Shown here: piece after piece, positions 10,337 through 20,565 of the stretch
How positions within the stretch are numbered: the stretch's first letter is position 1
Layout of the letters: each line of letters begins with the position of its first letter
Notes under the pieces: model-generated
The model's database searches: none
What the model saw: only the letters and a program-made list of their open reading frames with translations
What the model was told of the DNA's origin: nothing
Made by a program: the position numbers and the translations under genes
Assembly: GCA_030144725.1 (NCBI GenBank)
Contig: JASKMD010000007.1
Location: forward strand, 8,419,568 to 8,483,567
DNA: 64,000 nt
Direction: 5' to 3'
Source of the DNA: Haematococcus lacustris
Lineage: Eukaryota; Chlorophyta; Chlorophyceae; Chlamydomonadales; Haematococcaceae

Positions 10337-11280
10337 TGGGCTGCGTGGTAGATGCATGCCAACGTGCAGGGCTTGCCCCCCTGGCGCATAGAGATTGCGT
10401 CAGGATGCACCAGAAGCAACAACCCCCTCCTCCCTCCCCACCCCGGCAGCCACCTCCTCCTCCCCCCTTCTCCCTCCCCCCCTCCTCCCTCCCTCCCCAC
10501 CCCACCTCACCCCACCTCCTCCCTCCCCCCCTCTTGCCTCCCTCCACATCCTCCTCCTCCCTCCCCACCCCGGCACCCGCACCTCCTCCCCCCTCCCCGC
10601 CACACTCTCTACATGGCCAGACCCTGGAGCAGCAGCCCCCTCCCACCTCCCTGCCCCCCGAGCTGGATGACCAGCACCAGGATCAAGTGTCTCCATGCCC
10701 CTCCCCCCCGCCTTCCCCCCCGCTGCAGCCACCCTTGCCACCCTCCCCTCCCCGACCCTCTCTTCCAACCCCCACCCAGCAGCCACAGCAGCCACCTCCC
10801 ACCTTCATTGCCCACAAGTAAGTAGTAAGGGCTGTGGTTGAAGCTATGTGTCAGGTGCCAATGAAGTGGTCTACAACTTGTGTAATGTGTCTTTTGTTTT
10901 GCAGGTGTTGGCAATGTGGTGCCTTACAACAACACGGAGGCTACCCCCAGGTCGACCATCACCAGCCAGAGCAGCCACAGTTTGACTATGAGGCAGAGCT
11001 TGCCTTGGTAGCACAATTCCAAGAGCAGTTCCATGAGCTGGATCAGGCATTGACTGCCTTGCAACCACATCCAGACCCACCAGCACAGCCTGCCAGGACC
11101 CCACTGAGGCTGTTCAACCGGTTTGCTTTGCTTGACCTGGAGTCTGGGGTGCAAAAGGAGCAGGAGGTGATTGAAGTGCAAGTGCTACCTTCGGCACGCA
11201 GCCAAAAGCGCCGCCGCTTGCTGCTGGCCACACCTCCAGCCCACCCCACCCTCCCCACACTTGTCACTGCTAGACTTTGA
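10330..11280 (+). CDS. Pro-rich protein with CWQC motif (transposon ORF1-like)
   Basis: A Pro/Ser-rich frame runs to ...PPPTFIAHK, where a donor (CACAA|GTAAGT, intron 10818-10904, acceptor TTTGTTTTGCAG) joins it in phase to CWQCGALQQHGGY and on to a stop at 11280. After the junction come an acidic, Gln-rich helix (EAELALVAQFQEQFHELDQ), the motif RLFNRFALLDLE and a basic patch QKRRR. The upstream start is unknown; the listed start is a GTG. An NRFALL-type motif is common in N-terminal proteins of eukaryotic transposable elements. It is likely an accessory or N-terminal product of the element at 9536-12680. Confidence 0.45.
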
Positions 11281-11295
11281 ATCCTTGTAGCATGT

Positions 11296-12237
11296 GTGTA
11301 TTTTAAAACTGCCAGTGATGCCTACAGGGAAGAGACGGTTTATGTCTTGACAGATGGCAATGATCAGAGCGCACCAGCCACACAGGCCGCATTGTATCAG
11401 GTGATTGCCCACTTAAAGCACAACGCTGGCATGGACTTGCAGGAGTTGTTCATGTGGTCTGATGGTTGTGCAGGGCAGTTCAAAGGTACCCCAGCATTGC
11501 AACAACATCGTCGCATGGCACTGAACTTGTCTGTGCCATTGTGGTGGTCGTATGGTGCCACCTCCCACTTCAAGGGCAGGCATGACTCGGAGGGTGGAGT
11601 CTTAAAGCATAAGCTCAGGGATATGGTCCTGGCAGATCATGATGGCTTGGCCACGTGTAGGGCTCAACAGCTGACAGCTGCTTTCAATAATAAGCACACA
11701 GAGCCTGCATCCCAAGTTGGTGCATGCAAGGCCCACCGGGACAGGGCAAAAGTGATGAGGAGGGAGTGCTTGGTATTGGATGAGGGGTTGGTGAAGGAGT
11801 GCTACAAGCAAGATGAGGATGCTGACAGCTTCAAGGGTACAGTACAAGGGTCTCGTGCACAACACAGCATGTATTTTCCTGCTACTACCGAGGGTGAGCT
11901 CATGTGGTCAATGACGGCATGTGCTTGTGGTGCACGCATGAGCAACCCCCCTCAGCCGTGTGGTGCACAGTGCCGTGGTTCGATGCCTCTTGAGCCAATG
12001 CCCATGCTGCTAGACAAGGAAGCTGCTAGGCAAGCTGCTTTGAATGCAGAGTGTATCAGGCTCATGGTCTTGGACACCCCTGGTATGCCTCAATTTGATA
12101 CACTGAACAAGGACCTATTGAAAGCATGGTGCAAGCACAATAACATCAGAGGGGTTTCAAGTAAATCAAAGAATGAGTTGCGTGACATGTGCCTGCTGAA
12201 GTTGAGGAAGAAGGTTGAGGCACCACGGCACATGTAA
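11296..12237 (+). CDS. Transposase-like protein (RNase-H-fold, SDG..QFK motif) with C-terminal SAP-like domain
   Basis: About 310 aa. The core FMWSDGCAGQFKG followed 30 residues later by YGATSHFKGRHDSEGGV resembles a eukaryotic transposase-derived family in which an SDGxxxQFKN motif precedes a TSHGKGxxDGxGG motif. The Asp/His residues are candidates for the DDE-type catalytic centre. A Cys cluster (ACACGARMSNPPQPCGAQC) follows. The last 45 residues (LNKDLLKAWCKHNNIRGVSS, then KNELRDMCLLKL) fit a SAP DNA-binding motif. It is the last ORF of the TIR element and stops 440 bp before its right end. The first Met is a GTG in the open frame, so the true start is probably an upstream exon. The motif resemblance is from memory and was not searched. 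Confidence 0.55.
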   Translation: MYFKTASDAYREETVYVLTDGNDQSAPATQAALYQVIAHLKHNAGMDLQELFMWSDGCAGQFKGTPALQQHRRMALNLSVPLWWSYGATSHFKGRHDSEGGVLKHKLRDMVLADHDGLATCRAQQLTAAFNNKHTEPASQVGACKAHRDRAKVMRRECLVLDEGLVKECYKQDEDADSFKGTVQGSRAQHSMYFPATTEGELMWSMTACACGARMSNPPQPCGAQCRGSMPLEPMPMLLDKEAARQAALNAECIRLMVLDTPGMPQFDTLNKDLLKAWCKHNNIRGVSSKSKNELRDMCLLKLRKKVEAPRHM

Positions 12238-12729
12238 CACTGAAAGCCAGAGCCATCCCGAGGCATCCCGACAACATATTGCCAAGTGATGATGTAGCGC
12301 TGTCATAAGGCAGCTTACATTTACATAGAGTCATGCCGCAACGTAAGTGAGGTAAGGGGTGCCAGCTTGCTGACTTGTGCGCATATGCACGAATTATATG
12401 CTCCATGCACTGACATGCAAGCAGGCGTACTGCACTTGTGCCGTTGGCTTACGGCGTGCGTAGAAGGACTGCCAGCCTCGCCTTATGATGTGCGTGAGTC
12501 TTTTAGGAGCGGAAAGCACAGGTCAGGTTTGGGCGGGCGCCGATCTGAGCTAGTGTTTTGCGGCTGCGGGGTGCCGGATACGCCTGTTACACCCAACTGC
12601 GCCAAAACTTTGTCGCGAGCTACACGGAGATTCGCGCCCCAGACCGTCTCACATTTGCGGGGCCAATGGCGGGGGTGACCAGTGTCACACTCCATGCTGG
12701 CAGGCTGGGTAGGCACTGGGCCGTGTACT
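12238..12729. other. Transposon 3' end and flank
   Basis: 12238-12680 is the non-coding 3' portion of the TIR element, including its right terminus. 12681-12729 is flanking DNA leading into a degenerate coding relic. No gene seen. Confidence 0.5.
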
Positions 12730-12850
12730 AGGCAGTCCAGCCGAACCAAGCCACCAGCACAACCCCAGCGGGGACAGCTTGCTGTCCCCAGTGCGTTGCA
12801 TGTTCATCGTTACATTCGACGTTGCATTCAAAACCTTGATTCCTCACCTG
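12730..12850 (-). pseudogene. Degenerate TnpB/Fanzor-like C-terminal fragment (copy A)
   Basis: Read on the minus strand, 12825-12735 gives NVTMNMQRTGDSKLSPLGLC then WWLGSAG. This aligns with NAALNMQRIGESRWRPLELS then WWPDLSA of the better copy at 17.1 kb. Stops and a frame change lie just upstream. It sits about 140 bp beyond the stop codon of the minus-strand dehydrogenase gene, so it may be carried in that gene's 3' UTR or just beyond it. Confidence 0.55.
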
Positions 12851-12986
12851 CCTGGCTGTGGCTCCCTGCCTATGCCCTGGCTGTGCCCTTGGTGGGCTGG
12901 AGGCACCCTGCAAGTGACTGGTGTGTGTCACCAAAGGTGTAGACAAGCGCAGCAGCTGTGACTCCCCTGGCAATGCAACAGGGGTT

Positions 12987-15900
12987 TCAGCACTGCAGCT
13001 GGACCTTAATGACCCCAGGTGTGGCCGCTAGACCCATGGCCTCTATTGCCTGGCTAAGAGGCACAACATGGGACACCATAGCATTTAGCAGCTGCCGCAC
13101 TGCCACATGCTCAGCCATGATGCTCAAGGCCATGTCCATGGGCCCACACCTGCAGGGCGCAGCAAGAAGGGCAGGCAACCTGACTCAGGCTGGGTGGGTA
13201 GGGCAGGAGTATGCAGGTCGCTTGTCAATGCTGAGGCGGAACTTCAGAAACTGCGGACATGCATGCTTCTGAGTGGCAAGCAGGCGGGCGATAGGCATGT
13301 GTTTGACGTACCAGCCTGCCTGCCTGCCTGCCCGCCCAGTAGCCTGCCTGCCTGATTGACTGCTAGGTGTCCTATATGCATGTCAAACCAAGCCATGCGA
13401 GCCATGATGACCATGCATGGGTTACAAAAGAAAACCAATGTGGGTTGTTCAGCAGGTACACTGCAGTGGCTTCAAACGTGCCACTTTGCTCAGCAGGTAC
13501 CAGCAGGCCAGTTAGCTGGCAGTGTGCAGCTGGCAGCGACCCACCTGCTCCCAAGCAGCACCTGCAGAGGCAGGGCCAGGAGCACTCGTATGGCCGTAGG
13601 CAGCTTCTTTGCACCCACCACAACAAGCCTACGCCCTGCCGCATGCCGATAGGGAGGAGGGTGACGCGTGTGTCCCCTCACTGGCCTCCCTCTAGAGCCG
13701 CTGATATAGGTTCACTCACCACACCTGCCCAGGGCTTCCCAGACAGTCATCCCTGCCCACGCAGTTCAGCCTTCCAGCTTCCTCCTACCTTTTCGTTTAC
13801 GACAATGTCATTCGCCATCGCGCTCCAAGCAGGCTCGCTTGCGCTGGGAGCAACAGTGCTCTTCAACACCAACGTGCCTTGCGGACGCAGCAGCGGCAGT
13901 GCCAGCTGGATGCCCGCCGACGAGCCGCTTGCCTCAATGCACACGTCGAACTGCCCGGACAGACGGACGGCGACGCTCGCGCTGCTCTCTCCGTCGCAGC
14001 TGGCAGCCGGCGGGTGGGCACTCGTCGCAGTCGCGCAAGACTCCAGGGCGGTGTCCGTGTCGACGGGCGGGCCAGACGGGGCGTCACGTTGCAGCAGGAC
14101 TGTCGCGTCTAGGCCCTGCACCAGCGCCATCTTGTGCGCGTTGCGACCCAGCAGAGTGACCTTCGTGTGACCGGCAGCGACTAGTACCGCAGCCACCAAT
14201 AGGCCCAGCTTGCCACAGCCTGCGGGTCAGACACATGAACCAAAGGGCTGAACCACACATTCGGGTGTACGCCCCTGCCCCTGCCCCTGCCCCTGCCCGT
14301 GCCCCTGCCCCTGCCCCTGCCCCTGCCCCTGCCCCTGCCCCTGCCCCTGCCCCTGCCCCTGCCAAGTACACAACCAGTCTCTGTCTGTCAAGGAAGAGAA
14401 CATCCTGGCCTGAGGAGCAGGCAGTCTGCCCACGTGTCTGCCCAAGGGCACAGCACTAGTCACATGAATGTGCGCAAGGTCAAGGCAAATCATGACATGC
14501 ACTCTGTCGCTGTGTACTGGGCTTCATCACCGCCAATCCTTCCCCCTCACCTCCCACCCCAACCTCTCCCACAACCCTCACTCCTCTTCGTGCCCTCACC
14601 TATGACTGCAATCTTGCATGGCACAGAGGCCTGTGTGACCTTCTGCTCCAGCACCCTGCAGGCTGCTGCAAGTGGTTCTGTGAAGCACGCCTCTTGGTCG
14701 GTGAGGCTGTCGGGCACCGTGTGCAGATTGGCCGCAGGCAGGGTCAGCCACTGGGCCATGGTGCCGTCCTTGGCGATGATGCCCAGCACAGTCCTACACA
14801 ACAGGCAAGCCAGGGGAAGCATTGTGAGCCAGCACATCAACCAGCTTACCAGCCACACCACCCAGGCAGGCAAACAGCAAGGCAGGCAAGAAGGCAGGCA
14901 GGCAGGCACATGTGGCGGCAGGCCAAACTACCTTCATGAGCATAGCAGCACCCTCACGTGGCCTGACAGCTGTAGCATGCAAGACAGCGAGCTGACATAC
15001 AATTTAATGCCTGCCACAGTCATAAGCCAGCCCCCGTCCTTTGACCCAGCTAATGGGATAGCATGAGTGCTGCTCACACACAGGATAATGCCTGTCAGTT
15101 CGTCTGCTGTATGACACACAGCAGGCTGCATGGTTTCACAATAATAGCATGCCTGCCCAGCGTCCATGCCTGCCAGTCGACAGCATGAGACAGACATGAG
15201 TGACGGAGCATGCGGCTGCCAGCCCCGCCACCATTTCATGGTGAGCCTAGGCAGCGATGCTCTTCCCCTCACCTGGGGCTGACAGTGCCTACAGCCAGCT
15301 GGCACATGATGCTGGCCTTGTCTGGCACATGATGTTGGCACATGATGCTGGCCTTGTCTGGCACATGATGCTGGCACATGATGCTGGCCTTGTCTGGCAC
15401 ATGATGCTGGCACATGATGCTGGCCTTGTCTGGCACATGATGCTGGCACATGATGCTGGCCTTGTCTGCTGAGCAGACTTCCCCAGGCTGGAGGTTGGTG
15501 AGCTGGGTGGCTGCCAGCAATATGTCTATGTGCTGCACCCCCCACCACCCATCAGCATTAGGGGTCTGAAGGGTGGCAGCTGAGGCAGCGACTGTGAGCG
15601 CATTCAGTACGGCCAGTCATGCCTGCACTGTTATAGCATCGTGCCATATCCACTGATGATAAGCTGCCACACCCCACCCGTCATCATTAGGGATCTGAAA
15701 GGTGTGCAGCTGGTTAACTGGGTGGCAACGTGTCTATCAAGTACCTACATGCTGTACCTCCAACCCAGGCCATTCCGCAGGGTCTCTGGAAGTTGTGGCG
15801 GCAGGCAGCAGGCTCCTAGCCGACAGCTAGCTGACCAGCAGTGAGAGCATCCAGTGACTGGTGACGCCCTGTTTCATCATAGCATCTGCAACATCTATTG

Positions 15901-18133
15901 ATGGCACTGCCCCTGCCTCTGCCCCTGCCTCTGCACCTGCTTCTGGGGAGCAGATGGGTCCCTGCCAGCTGAACCCTGCCAGTTGAACCCTGCCAGCTGA
16001 ACCCTGCCAGCTGAACGCTGCCAGTTGTCCCTGGAACGTGCCATCGGAGTGGGGTTTGTAGTCATCAAGGGTGCGATCGAGGATGCTACAACTTGTTTGT
16101 AGTAGCTGAGTGAGATTACCCACAGACCCACATGTTGTTCCTTGTTGAATAAGTTTTGTTGGTCTGCATGGGCAGTTGGTAACTGCTAGTCTGGGAAGCC
16201 CTGCACAGGACTGTCTGCACTCGCTTGGTCAACTGGCCTACCAAGTGGGCCGCTAAACACTACCAGGTGCCAAGGAAATGGAGGTGCAGGTAGAGGCAAC
16301 TAATGTGATGCTCAGTGAGGAGCGCACCTGCCTGGTGCATGGTTGCGAGTGAACACGGCGTCCGCACAAGTGAACTTGCAGACGTTGCAGTTGATCTCCC
16401 CAACCACCCGACGCCCCACCAAGTGGGGCTGGCAGCTGCATGCCTCCACCACACCCACAAACTGCACACGCGGCACGTGCACAGGGAAAGAATCATCAGG
16501 CTGCACTCATGTGCGCTGCAGCAGCGGTGACAGGGGCATGCCATGTGATGCTGGTCATGATCACTGATTAGGGTCAGCAGAGGCGGACTGCGCTGCTGCC
16601 CAGCACATTTGCCTGCCTGCAGGGTAAGGGAAATATGCATGCTAGTCCATCTGCCATGGCACACATTGCCCGCAGGGTTGGTGATGGGAAGGCTTTCCCT
16701 AGGCTGTGAGAGGTCCACCACCTGTGGACCTGCTTGGCACTCTTTCCGTTTGCCCAGCCTGCCCAGCCCGTGGCACACAGCAGCAGCTGTTGTAGGGGCA
16801 GGTGCAGCAGATTGCACCCGCAGGGACACGAGGTGACTGCGCTAGCCCTCTGACCAGGGCGTACCTCATGGCCCAACACTCCGTGGTATCCAGGAACATA
16901 GCCCCGCAGGATCTGGAGGTCCTGCATGAGGGGCACGGGTGCAAACACGACAGGCACAGGCACAGGTCACCCTGGTACCTGAGCTGCTGGGAGAGGACAT
17001 CACAGCTCATCAAGGCTGGCAGATGGCAGCCAACCCCACCCAGTCCACCAAGGGCAAGGGCGGCGCTGCCAAAGCCTAGCCTGCACCACAGCCTGGCAGG
17101 TGGCTGGACAGGGACTGCAATGCAGCGCTGAACATGCAGCGCATTGGGGAGAGCAGGTGGCGCCCACTGGAGCTGAGTTGGTGGCCAGACCTGTCAGCTC
17201 TGCCAGCCAAGGGCAAGGTTAACCCTGGCCTGGGCTACAAGCAGCTGTGAGACCGGCAGCCCAAGCAGCAGCAGCATCAGCATCAGGAGCCTGCTGTGGC
17301 ACAGTAATGTGTGCCATGTTACACAATGTATCATGCCATACTGTCGACTCGCCTCATAGCCCGCAGCTTCAGGCCCACTATCGTGGATGCAGTGCACCTT
17401 GTTCGCTGCCAAGCCGAAGGAAAGCCAAGGCAAGGCGAAGTGCATAAGGGAGGCTGCCCAGCCCCCAAATGCGATGTTGCAACCAGGAACTGAGGCTGGA
17501 CTGAGGCTGCAACAAAGGTCTAGGCGGTCAAAGTACAAGCAAGGGAAAGCAAGTGGCGCCTGCTGAAGCTGTGCTGCTGGCAAGGGCAACCCTATCCACT
17601 TGTCAAGCAGGGCAACAGTTCAGTGTGGGATGTAAGTGGCTGTTAGATTACCCTCCCCGAGGCACAGTCGCAATGGGCACAGTAGCAGTGTGAGAGCGGC
17701 AGTGCCTATCTGCATCAGTCAAACTGGGTCATGTCAGGCAGCAAGGGGTGGACAGCCGCAGGCGCAGGTTTGGTACAGCAGTGAGGATAGAGACGACAGT
17801 GGGCAAGAGCCAGATGGCAATGGCTCAACGATGCCTACACCCCTGAAAGCCTAGGTGCAAGGCAGCAACAGTCTTGAGGACATTATGACAGGGATCGTGG
17901 GGTCTGTGTCTGCTTGACGCACGATATGCAAGGGGCCTACAAGGGCAGCACTGGCCACCAATGGAGAGGTGTATAGTGCGATAGGGATACAGAGTTTTAG
18001 CTTAACGCACAGTGCTGCAGATGCCTGCTCGTAGCACGCGAACCAGCGCCTCATCGTCGCCTGGCTGCGGCTTAGGGTGGTTCGCCAAGGGACGCAGCAA
18101 ATGGTTGGCTTCGTCGAACACTAGCGCCTGCAT
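12987..18133 (-). CDS. Zinc-type alcohol dehydrogenase / MDR-family oxidoreductase, 7 exons
   Basis: Assembled exons (minus): 18133-18011, 16921-16865, 16461-16328, 14793-14600, 14219-13789, 13561-13545, 13149-12987. Together 1119 nt, exactly 373 codons (372 aa plus stop), with GT-AG introns in matching phase. Exon 1 begins MQALVFDEANHLL and carries GICST (catalytic Zn Cys39); exon 2 ends GVLGHE (His59-Glu60). Exon 3 has RRVVGEINCNVCKFTC (Cys85, 88, 92 of the structural Zn lobe). The usual fourth Cys in RNHCPxR is Ala (RNHAPGR), so that lobe may lack zinc. IAVIGCGKLGLL (about 166-177) is the GxGxxG nucleotide-binding turn. Exon 6 is a 17-nt microexon giving VLLGSR. The substrate is unknown. 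An in-frame upstream ATG at 18208 would add 25 Arg/His-containing residues, possibly a targeting peptide. Confidence 0.85.
14272..14362. repeat. (GCCCCT)n hexanucleotide array in intron 4 of the dehydrogenase
   Basis: About 15 tandem CCCCTG units with one CCCGTG variant, between exons 4 and 5 of the minus-strand gene. Explains the PAPAPAP and GQGQGQ open frames here. Confidence 0.95.
15296..15470. repeat. TGGCACATGATGCTGGCCTT minisatellite in intron 3 of the dehydrogenase
   Basis: About four and a half copies of a unit of about 38 bp, composed of GGCACATGATGCT and GGCCTTGTCT blocks. It accounts for repeated open frames on both strands and is intronic with respect to the assembled gene. Confidence 0.9.
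16046..16163. repeat. Dispersed repeat, copy 1 (with 31165-31275)
   Basis: GGGGTTTGTAGTCATCAAGG and about 90 following bases align with 31165-31275 at high similarity, including ACAACTTGTTTGTAGTAGCT and the TTACCCACAG blocks. It lies in intron 3 of the dehydrogenase. No coding content seen. Confidence 0.75.
17030..17307 (+). pseudogene. TnpB/Fanzor-like C-terminal fragment (copy B), best preserved
   Basis: Plus-strand frame: KGKGGAAKA, stop (TAG 17077-17079), PAPQPGRWLDRDCNAALNMQ, RIGESRWRPLELSWWPDLSA, LPAKGKVNPGLGYKQL, stop (TGA 17248-17250), then a Gln-rich tail to TAA 17305-17307. The DRDCNAALNM core matches the DRDxNAAxN signature around the last catalytic Asp of TnpB/Fanzor RuvC domains. 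It lies antisense in the 1089-bp intron 1 of the dehydrogenase. The two in-frame stops make it a relic. Assignment to Fanzor rests on this motif plus the RuvC-like sequence in copy C and has not been verified by search. Confidence 0.6.
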
Positions 18134-18518
18134 CCTCGGAGCTCGACGGTGAGTGTGCAGATAGCCTGCTGTTTGAACAGCAATCGGATCGGAAAACGGG
18201 TGCGGCAATGTGGCAATGAGCCCACCTCCCCCCCATATCTAGAGGGCGATGCCACAGCACGACCATTTGGACTTACAGCATGCTACTTACTAGGTTGGGC
18301 TCCTTTTAGACATTGTTACAAACGCTGATACTCAGATAAGCCAAAAGCTCACTTTGGTCTGTGACCCCCAACTCCTTTAGCCTATCTCAGGGCAGGGCCA
18401 TGCAGTCAGTCACACAGCTCCACACCATGACCGAATATGGACTCGGCTCCCTCCAAGAGATACACTCCCCTACATGCCATCCACCTGCGTGCAAAGTTGC
18501 ATAGCATAGCTCGCAGGC
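18134..18518. other. Upstream region of the dehydrogenase
   Basis: Probably contains the promoter and 5' UTR of the minus-strand dehydrogenase (start 18133, or 18208 if the upstream ATG is used). I see no clear TATA box or other defined motif. Confidence 0.35.
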
Positions 18519-18622
18519 CGCCCCGCCCCGCCCCGCCCCGCCCCGCCCCGCCCCGCCCCGCCCCGCCCCGCCCCGCCCCGCCCCGCCCCGCCCCGCCCCG
18601 CCCCGCCCCGCCCCGCCCCGCC
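18519..18622. repeat. (CCCCG)n pentanucleotide array
   Basis: About 20 perfect CCCCG units, immediately 5' of the exon beginning at about 18681. It is a third type of pure pentanucleotide array in this window, after GGGCT and GGGTC/GGTCA. Confidence 0.97.
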
Positions 18623-18680
18623 CTTGCCATTGCCTGTGCCCTTCCCCATACCAATGCATGTGGTGTTGCATGTGGTGTTA

Positions 18681-19390
18681 CAAGCGCCCAACGCTACTGA
18701 AAAGCGTATACAAGCAGTGCTGGAAGAGCATGCACGGGAGAACCATGACTGGCAGCAGCAGCAACAGGACTGGCAGCAGCAGCAACAGGACTGGCAGCAA
18801 CAGCAACAGGCCTGGCAGCAACAGCAGCAGGACCATGTCTGCCTACCAAATGTCCTTTGTGTTTGTTGTAGGTCTATGTGAAGAAGTGGGTGTCAGTGCC
18901 ATTGCCTTCGACAGCAAGGGTGACCACATGGTGGTACTTCTCTCTCCACCAAGGCCTTCACTCAACTGCCCTTGCTCCATCGCCATCACCTCCACCCCTA
19001 CCACCAGCTCAAACCCCAGCCTTGAGCCAGGTGCACCCTGCCGCTACCTCCACCCCTACCTCATCCCCACCCCTACCCCCAGCACCCAGGTCTCATTTGG
19101 CCAGGGCTATCAAGCCTCCACTTCGATTTTCCGAATATCTCCAGCCAGGCTACCGCTCCGTACCACCACCATCTCCCAGCAAAACTGTCACCTTTGTGAG
19201 CTCCACTCCAACAGCCACTGGCCCGGCGGCCCGGGCTGCTGGACCCCCCTCCTCCACCTCAAGGTGGGGTGCAGCTGCAGGCGTGTACACAGCGATGCAC
19301 TGTGTGGTGGGCTGTGTTGACTTGCCCAAGCATGACGCCAAGAGCCAGTGCCAAGCCTTCATCACATGCCTTAACCAAGCTGGCTACTAG
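18681..19390 (+). CDS. Hypothetical protein with DWQQQQQ repeats (two exons)
   Basis: Exon 1 (about 18681-18836) codes APNATEKRIQAVLEEHAREN followed by four DWQQQQQ heptads ending QDH. Intron 18837-18871 is very short (35 bp) with acceptor GTTTGTTGTAG. Exon 2 (18872-19390) continues in phase VYVKKWVSVPLPSTARVTTW, then Pro/Ser-rich sequence, and ends CQAFITCLNQAGY before TAG. Positions 19079-19141 inside exon 2 match 27461-27523. The donor (CAT|GTCTGC) is weak and the true 5' end is unknown. No known domain seen; it could be a transposon-derived gene fragment. Confidence 0.45.
19079..19141 (+). repeat. 63-bp dispersed block shared with 27461-27523
   Basis: AGCACCCAGGTCTCATTTGG and the following 40 bases are about 90 percent identical to 27461-27523. 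The differences keep the frame STQVSFGQ(G/S)Y(Q/E)AST open in both, but no independent evidence says that frame is used. Confidence 0.7.
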
Positions 19391-19860
19391 TCAGCAAAAC
19401 TCAAGAATCTCTTCGTTGCGTGACAGCAAATGTGACAGTCCATGTGAGGTAGGCTTATGCGAAGATGTTGATACGGGTGTGGGTTGGGGTGGGCTAGATG
19501 GTGTGTAGAGTGGGTTTCGATGCAGCAGGTGAGCTTGGGAGAGGGTTTCGATGCAACACCAATGCGTTGCAACACTAATGCGAGCTAACCTGTGAAGTTG
19601 ACATGTCCACGCGGGATGCGCCATTCACGCCGCAATGTGTCCAGGCTGCCTACAGATGTTGCTAAATGTGTCTGCGAAGCTCCAGAACACGGCAAACCGC
19701 TGGAGCTGTCTGCACTCTATTCGGGCCATCAGCAGCTCATCGCACAAATCGGCGGCATCATCCGTGTAGAATTGAGTTAGAAAGTTATCTCTAGAGCCAT
19801 GACCCCGTTTCCAATGGGCCAGAGCCAGAGCTAGATCTCACTTTTTGGGCGACCCCGTTT
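19391..19860. other. Spacer with Harbinger-type end sequences
   Basis: GACCCCGTTTCCAATGG at 19801-19817 and GACCCCGTTT at 19851-19860 resemble the terminal repeat of the PIF/Harbinger element at 27588 (GGCCCCCTTTCCAATGG). The second is the left half of a terminus interrupted by the element at 19861-26034. No gene supported. Confidence 0.5.
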
Positions 19861-20175
19861 CAGTTAGGTCTCCCGGTTACACATGGCACGTTTTTGGGTA
19901 ACTTGAAGAAGACGAAAAAGGGAAACATGTCCCAAGTGGGCCCCGTCTCTTCCGCGTAGCCCAGCTAGCCATCGCACAGTGGAAGCGGGCTCACACAGGC
20001 GATTCCGGTGCCGGCCAGGCAGGTGAGCCAGCCTGCTTGGGCGCACGTCAACGTTAACCGCACTGCGTGGCTGTTAGCCTTGCGCACGCCAAGCTGGGCC
20101 AGTAAGTGCGAACGCCGCACAGCCAAGCAGCGGTTACGGCAGTCGGTTATAGATGGCTTGCACGCTGCAGGTACA

Positions 20176-20550
20176 ATGTCCGAAATCGCTAGTTCCGTTC
20201 TTAAGTCCGTGCCGAACCACTGTCAGCGGGGCATCAATTCGTCCAGGAATAGACACGCTAGCACCCAGGACAGCACGGAGACGTCGTGACCAGTCTCCAC
20301 CGCGCGCGAAATCCCCAACGCAGCGTACCACAAAGCAGAAGGCAGACGGGAAACATCCCGAGCAGGAACAAGAGGAGCAACGGGAACAGCAGGGGGAGCA
20401 GCGGCAAGAGCAACAGCATGAGCGCCAGCAGCGGCAAGGGCAACAACATGAGCTTGCTGGTGAATGTGCAGGTGACACTGGCTGACAAGAGCAACACTAG
20501 CAATAAGCGTCTTGAGCAGCTGAAGAGAGAATGCATAATCCAAAAGGAGC
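20176..20550 (+). pseudogene. Left-arm copy of the arm-encoded basic protein, frameshifted
   Basis: ATG 20176 opens MSEIASSVLKS, but relative to the right arm a small indel (CTTAAGTCCGTGCCGAAC versus CTTAGAGGCCGAAC) moves it out of frame within 10 codons. The downstream homologous segments (SGASIRPGID, ARRRRDQSPPRAKSP, Glu/Gln-rich tail, VNVQVTLADKSNTSNKRLEQ) remain readable in other frames. The last portion ends KRECIIQKEQSKP, as in the right arm. It is therefore a decayed twin of 25489-25719. Confidence 0.5.
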
Positions 20551-20565
20551 AGAGCAAGCCCACCC

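Larger units (their letters stand above)
9536..12680 (+). mobile_element. DNA transposon with 26-bp terminal inverted repeats
   Basis: The left end 9536-9561 (GGTCACCCCCGCCATTGGCC, then CCGCAA) is an exact inverted copy of the right end 12655-12680. AGTG lies directly outside both ends (9532-9535 and 12681-12684), a possible 4-bp target duplication that could be chance. The 3.1-kb interior carries the exons at 9726-11280 and the transposase-like ORF at 11296-12237. The superfamily is not certain from ends alone. A 17-bp match to the right end (CAATGGCGGGGGTGACC) stands alone at 27444-27460, suggesting other copies. Confidence 0.8.

Noticed and set aside
17030..17307. Exon of the dehydrogenase gene
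   Set aside because: It is on the opposite strand, inside intron 1, and contains two in-frame stops; it matches other dispersed relics.
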